Positions 6,449 to 9,776 of a stretch of DNA of 9,776 nt are shown piece after piece (position 1 is the stretch's first letter; each line of letters starts with the position of its first letter). This stretch comes from Acidimicrobiales bacterium. Lineage in GTDB: Bacteria; Actinomycetota; Acidimicrobiia; Acidimicrobiales; Poriferisodalaceae. The notes below the pieces were generated by a model. It saw only the letters and a list, made by a program, of their open reading frames with translations, was not told where the DNA came from and did no database searches. The position numbers and the translations under genes are program-made. The stretch is from positions 1-9,776 of the forward strand of contig JAGQSP010000176.1 in assembly GCA_020439485.1 (NCBI GenBank), read 5' to 3'.

Positions 6449-8473
6449 ATGCCCCCTTTCAGATCAGCGAACCACTCCCCCAGCTCGGCGACCAGAACGC
6501 TCGCCGCAACCCTTGTCGCAGCACTTCTGGCCGGCGTTGCGGCAATCTTCACATCTACATCGGCCTCGGCCACGACCGAGGCACAAGCAGGTGTCCCGCT
6601 GGCGGTCGACGTCGAGCTGACTCCGTCGGGCGACGGATATTGGGTGCTCGACAGCGCTGGTCGGGTGTTTCCCGTTGGCGATGCCCCGTACCTTGGCGGG
6701 TCGGCGCCGATGGCGCCAGACGAGACAGCGGTGTCGCTTTCGCCGACACCCGATGGCGACGGGTACCGCGTCTTCACCTCGAAGGGCCGGGTCGTCACGT
6801 TCGGCACAGCCGCCCACCTGGGCGACATGAGCGGGGTCGAACTCGCCGGGCCAGTGGTCGATGCCGGCACGACGGCTACGGGCGAGGGCTACTACATGCT
6901 GGGGTCAGAGGGCGGCATCTTCACCTTCGGCGACGCAGCGTTCTATGGCTCGATCCAGTCGGTGGTGAACGATCTGCTCGGCCCCGGAAACCCGGCCGCC
7001 GACTGGCTTACCGAACCCATCGTGGGCATCGGCCCCACCGCCACAGGCCGCGGGTACTGGCTGGTCGCCGCCGATGGTGGCATGTTCGCGTTCGGTGACG
7101 CTGTGTTTCACGGGTCCATTCCCGGCGTGCTCGGCCCGGGCACGGGGCTCGATCAGCCCATCGTGGGACTGGTTCCCCACGCCGAGGGATACCTGATGGT
7201 GGCTCGCGACGGTGGCATCTTCAGTTTCGGCACCAGCCAGTTCCACGGCTCGATACCAGGCTTGCTGGGAAGCGAGCCAGAACTGCAGTCACAGATAGAC
7301 GTGGTCAATGTGTCGGTGCTCGACGACCGCTCTGGTTATGTGATGGTCGAAGGCGACGGCAGGTCGTGGGCGTTCGGCGACGCTTCGGCGACCGTAGGGG
7401 GACTTGGCCCCATCGACGTTTCGCTGCCGCCCCATCCGGGCGATTTCTTCGACTGCGCCGACTTCGCGACCACCGCCGCTGCCCAGCGATGGTTCGACAA
7501 GTATCGGCCGTTCTATGGCGATCCGGCCGGTCTCGACGACGATGGCGACGGCACGGCCTGCGAGGCCGACCTGACCCCCGCCGACGCCGGGTTCACGGTC
7601 GCTTTCGTAGGCAACAGTGGAGTCGGTTCCGGCTCGGCCGACGTCATGTCACTCATCGCCGACCGCTCGCCCGACCTGCTGGTTCACCTCGGCGGGTTCG
7701 ACGGCGTGGGCAGCCCGACACTGTTCACCACCTGGCTCGACACCCATCTCGGGGCGGGCTTTCCCGTCTTGGCCGTGCCGGGCGACGCCGACGCCGCTCG
7801 TTGGGACGACTACAGCCAGCTCTTCGAGGGGCGGCTGGCCGACATGCCTCGCGCCGTATGTACCGGCGACTACGGCATCGACGGCGTGTGCACCGTCGGC
7901 GGCGTTCGATTCGTCATGTCTGGCGTTGGCACCGTGGGCGACGGTCACGACCAGGCCATAGCCTCGGCCCTCGAAGCGGCTCCGACGATGTGGCGCCTTT
8001 GCATCTGGAACAAGAACCAACGCACGCTGCAGGTCGCAGGCAAGGTCGGCGAGGTCGGTTGGGCACCCTATGAGGCATGCCGCGAGGCAGGCGCTCTGGT
8101 CGTCAACGCGAACTCGGCCAACTACTCGCGCACCAAGACCCTCAACAACATCGGAGCCAAGTTGGTCGACCCCGAGTGGGCCGACCCCTCGTCGATCCGT
8201 CTGGCTCCGGGCTCGACCGCCGTCATCGTGTCAGGCCTTGGTGGCGCTCGCCACAACCCTCAAACGCGGTGCCTGCCCGAGACGCCACCGTATGGTTGCT
8301 CGGGAGAGTGGGCGTCGATCTCCTCTTCCAAGAACGGCGCGAACTTCGGGGCGCTGTTCGTCGAGTTTGGTGTTGACGGCGACCCGAGGCTGGCCTCGGG
8401 CGAGTTCGTCGACATCGACGGCGACGTCGTCGACTCGTTCACGGTGGTGAACCAGAATGGTCTACAACCCTGA
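6449..8473 (+). CDS. Exported propeller-repeat / Excalibur protein with degenerate metallophosphoesterase domain
   Basis: This 674-residue protein is predicted to be secreted or surface-located. Residues 1-41 form a signal peptide: basic start (R5, R16), hydrophobic core about 18-34, and a likely cut after ASA (39-41). Residues 62-318 hold six propeller-like repeats. Residues 332-373 match the Excalibur calcium-binding motif, with DCADF and DxDxDGxxCE (363-372; C336 and C371). Residues 382-668 read as a calcineurin-like metallophosphoesterase by framework (VAFVG, WNKNQRTLQV, YSRT, IVSGLGG), but the metal ligands look replaced: N389 for Asp, G416 for Asp, D446-A447 for Asn-His, N521 for His, and N555/A557 for the two histidines of GHxH. 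Eight cysteines in the mature part are consistent with disulfides. Catalysis is doubtful and a binding or scaffold role is more likely; the function is unknown. The ATG at 6449 starts the signal peptide. AGGA lies only 3 bases before it, so initiation is imperfectly supported. Upstream open frame runs antisense through pgmB and is ignored. Confidence 0.85.
   Translation: MPPFRSANHSPSSATRTLAATLVAALLAGVAAIFTSTSASATTEAQAGVPLAVDVELTPSGDGYWVLDSAGRVFPVGDAPYLGGSAPMAPDETAVSLSPTPDGDGYRVFTSKGRVVTFGTAAHLGDMSGVELAGPVVDAGTTATGEGYYMLGSEGGIFTFGDAAFYGSIQSVVNDLLGPGNPAADWLTEPIVGIGPTATGRGYWLVAADGGMFAFGDAVFHGSIPGVLGPGTGLDQPIVGLVPHAEGYLMVARDGGIFSFGTSQFHGSIPGLLGSEPELQSQIDVVNVSVLDDRSGYVMVEGDGRSWAFGDASATVGGLGPIDVSLPPHPGDFFDCADFATTAAAQRWFDKYRPFYGDPAGLDDDGDGTACEADLTPADAGFTVAFVGNSGVGSGSADVMSLIADRSPDLLVHLGGFDGVGSPTLFTTWLDTHLGAGFPVLAVPGDADAARWDDYSQLFEGRLADMPRAVCTGDYGIDGVCTVGGVRFVMSGVGTVGDGHDQAIASALEAAPTMWRLCIWNKNQRTLQVAGKVGEVGWAPYEACREAGALVVNANSANYSRTKTLNNIGAKLVDPEWADPSSIRLAPGSTAVIVSGLGGARHNPQTRCLPETPPYGCSGEWASISSSKNGANFGALFVEFGVDGDPRLASGEFVDIDGDVVDSFTVVNQNGLQP
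6632..7402 (+). repeat. Six tandem propeller-like protein repeats inside the exported protein
   Basis: Each unit follows GYxxVxxDGGxFxFGDAxFxGS. They begin at about residues 64 (GYWVLDSAGRVFPVGDA), 105, 147, 202 (GYWLVAADGGMFAFGDA), 247 and 297, so the spacing is 41 to 55 residues. Units 3-5 are the closest to each other; units 4 and 5 also share FHGSIPGVLG and FHGSIPGLLG. Such repeats are common in exported actinobacterial proteins and probably fold as a beta-propeller, with six units a plausible closed ring. The repeats are seen directly; the fold is inferred. Confidence 0.75.
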
Positions 8474-8487
8474 GCCGACGGCCGACC

Positions 8488-8916
8488 TCACACCAGGGCT
8501 ACCAGGCCGGCGCCTTCTATCCCGGCCACAGCAGCGGTCTCGTCATTGTCGCTGGTGTCGCCGCTGACACCCACCGCGCCGATCACCGCGCCCGTCTGGT
8601 CGGTCACCAACACCCCACCGGGTACAGGTACCACTGTGCCACCAAAGGCTCCGACCAGGCCGCTCATGAAATGTGGTCTGTCGCGAGCCATCGAGTCGAG
8701 GGTCCGCGAGCCGACGCCCATGGCGATGGCAGCCCTGGCCTTGCCGTTTGCCACGTCGAAACGACCGAACGATGCCCCGTCCTGACGTTCGAAGGCCAGC
8801 GGGTGACCTCCGGCGTCCAGCACCAGAATCGCCAGCGGTTTGAAACCCTCGGCCATCGCCTTGGCAAACCCGGCGCTAATGATGGTGCGTGCGTGTTCGA
8901 TCGAGAGCTGCGTCAT
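8488..8916 (-). CDS. glcG: GlcG/HbpS-like (DUF336 family) protein
   Basis: This small protein (142 residues from the ATG at 8916) is of the normal size for the GlcG/HbpS family. Numbered from that ATG, the family pattern is clear: LAILVLDAGGHPLAFERQDGA (about 29-49; alanine-rich helix before it), FDVANGKARAAIAMG (53-67), the glycine/proline-rich GGTVVPVPGGVLV (about 91-103) and GAVGVSGDTSDND (about 112-124). The fold binds haem or corrinoids in some members and is unassigned in many. It follows malate synthase G on the same strand with a 45-base gap, echoing E. coli glcDEFGB where glcG lies beside glcB, so a role tied to glycolate/glyoxylate use is likely, though its biochemical job is unknown. 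There is no signal peptide. A GTG at 8925 in the same frame is a weaker start because AAGGTG is correctly spaced for the ATG. Confidence 0.85.
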   Translation of the reverse strand: MTQLSIEHARTIISAGFAKAMAEGFKPLAILVLDAGGHPLAFERQDGASFGRFDVANGKARAAIAMGVGSRTLDSMARDRPHFMSGLVGAFGGTVVPVPGGVLVTDQTGAVIGAVGVSGDTSDNDETAAVAGIEGAGLVALV

Positions 8917-8922
8917 AGCCCA

Positions 8923-8928
8923 CACCTT
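8923..8928 (-). promoter_or_regulatory. Ribosome binding site deciding the glcG-like start
   Basis: AAGGTG on the minus strand has its AAGG core 8 bases before the ATG at 8916. The GTG alternative at 8925 overlaps this element and has no purine-rich site of its own, so the ATG is preferred. Confidence 0.5.
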
Positions 8929-8961
8929 AGGTAGTCGGCGCCCACGAACTGGCTTCGGGCC

Positions 8962-9776
8962 TCAGCCACGTCGCTTTCGTTCGCTTCGACGGGCATGCAG
9001 TATCGGCTCGGTGTAGCCCGATGGTTGTTCGGTTCCGCTGAATACCAGATCACATGCGGCACGAAACGCGGGCCCGTCGTAGCTTGGCGCCATCGGCTCA
9101 TATGCCGGGTCATCAGCGTTCTGGCGATCGACCACCACTGCCATGCGCTCGAAGGTCTGGCGGACCCGATCAGCGTCGACGATGCCGTGATGCAGCCAGT
9201 TGGCCATGTGCTGGCTCGAGATCCGGCACGTCGCCCGATCTTCCATCAGGCCCACGTCGTGGATGTCTGGCACCTTCGAGCAGCCGACCCCCTGATCCAC
9301 CCATCGCACCACATACCCGAGGATGCCCTGGGCGTTGTTGTCGAGCTCTGCCTGGATCTCGTCGTCGCTCCACCTCGGATCGGTCTCGACCGGAATCTGC
9401 AGGATCTCATCCAGCGTGGCTCGGGGCCCGGCCGCTGCGAGCTGGGCCTGGGTATGGGCCACGTCGACACGGTGATAGTGGATCGCGTGCAGCGTCGCAG
9501 CCGTCGGTGACGGAACCCACGCACAGTTCGCTCCGGCCCTCGGATGGCCGATCTTCTGTTCGAGCATGTCGGCCATCAGGTCTGGCGCCGCCCACATTCC
9601 CTTTCCGATCTGGGCCCGGCCGGCCAGCCCGCATCTGAGGCCGACGTCGACGTTCCACTCTTCGTAGGCCTGGATCCAACGCTGGGCCTTCATGTCGGCC
9701 TTGCGCACCATCGGCCCGGCCTCCATCGACGTGTGCATCTCGTCGCCGGTACGGTCCAGGAACCCGGTGTTGATGA
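8962..9776 (-). CDS. glcB: Malate synthase G, C-terminal part (5' end outside window)
   Basis: Malate synthase G condenses glyoxylate with acetyl-CoA to give malate in the glyoxylate and glycolate pathways; it is a monomeric, Mg-dependent cytoplasmic TIM-barrel enzyme of about 720-730 residues. Here about the last 270 residues are present and the frame is open to the right edge. Numbered from the internal Met encoded at 9738, conserved blocks are [12 protein letters not shown] (2-13), [21 protein letters not shown] (29-49), [16 protein letters not shown] (51-66, with the aspartate I take to be the catalytic base), [16 protein letters not shown] (74-89), [20 protein letters not shown] (about 141-160), [18 protein letters not shown] and the ending [11 protein letters not shown]. 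These match the G isoform rather than the shorter A isoform. The C-terminus is complete with a basic tail. A GlcG-like gene follows 45 bases downstream on the same strand, so co-transcription is likely. The catalytic arginine and the metal-binding Glu/Asp lie in the missing part. Confidence 0.96.
   Translation of the reverse strand, partial: INTGFLDRTGDEMHTSMEAGPMVRKADMKAQRWIQAYEEWNVDVGLRCGLAGRAQIGKGMWAAPDLMADMLEQKIGHPRAGANCAWVPSPTAATLHAIHYHRVDVAHTQAQLAAAGPRATLDEILQIPVETDPRWSDDEIQAELDNNAQGILGYVVRWVDQGVGCSKVPDIHDVGLMEDRATCRISSQHMANWLHHGIVDADRVRQTFERMAVVVDRQNADDPAYEPMAPSYDGPAFRAACDLVFSGTEQPSGYTEPILHARRSERKRRG

Noticed and set aside
842..8486. Shared 10-base string GACGGCCGAC just after the gpmI stop (843-852) and after the exported-protein stop (8477-8486)
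   Set aside because: It is a short, GC-rich, single-copy-pair match with no flanking similarity; chance is sufficient explanation.
8468..8498. Possible terminator hairpin between the exported protein and the glcG-like gene (CCCTG...CAGGG)
   Set aside because: The stem is only 5 pairs with a large bulged interior, there is no U-tract, and part of the symmetry comes from the two facing TGA stops.
1..9776. tRNA, rRNA, CRISPR arrays, insertion sequences or defence genes
   Set aside because: All long stretches are explained by ordinary metabolic, signalling or exported-protein genes; I saw no direct-repeat arrays, transposase motifs or cloverleaf-like sequences in the short gaps.

Overview
The window is about 9.8 kb of GC-rich, tightly packed bacterial chromosome. 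It holds six protein genes, two of them cut by the window edges. I see no RNA genes, insertion sequences or CRISPR arrays. The base composition, an exported protein with actinobacterial-style GYWLVAxDGGxFxFGDA repeats plus an Excalibur domain, a GH65/beta-phosphoglucomutase pair and a leaderless-type promoter all point to an actinobacterium. An environmental Acidimicrobiia-like lineage is my best guess, but it is inference, with no marker gene here to prove it.

Layout, left to right. (1) Bases 2-844 (+) are the C-terminal half of a cofactor-independent phosphoglycerate mutase (glycolysis/gluconeogenesis). (2) A 125-base intergenic region with two perfect inverted repeats leads into a membrane-anchored PAS-GGDEF-EAL protein (970-3240, +) for cyclic-di-GMP turnover. 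(3) Convergent to it, and separated by 5 bases, is a minus-strand pair: beta-phosphoglucomutase (5627-6343) followed 11 bases later by a GH65 disaccharide phosphorylase (3246-5615). The GH65 enzyme should release beta-glucose 1-phosphate from an alpha-glucoside, and the mutase should convert it to glucose 6-phosphate, so together they form a complete energy-saving disaccharide catabolic module. (4) Divergent from this pair across 105 bases is a secreted 674-residue protein (6449-8473, +). It has six propeller-like repeats, an Excalibur calcium-binding motif and a C-terminal metallophosphoesterase-like domain whose metal ligands appear almost all replaced. (5) Convergent again is the minus-strand end of the window: the C-terminal part of malate synthase G (8962-9776) followed by a GlcG/HbpS-like small protein (8488-8916), an arrangement reminiscent of the glcG-glcB neighbourhood of glycolate operons.

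Central carbon metabolism dominates: lower glycolysis, disaccharide phosphorolysis and glyoxylate/glycolate use. A second-messenger enzyme and an exported protein of unknown role sit between these genes. The item most worth following up is the exported protein, which looks like a secreted pseudo-phosphoesterase.
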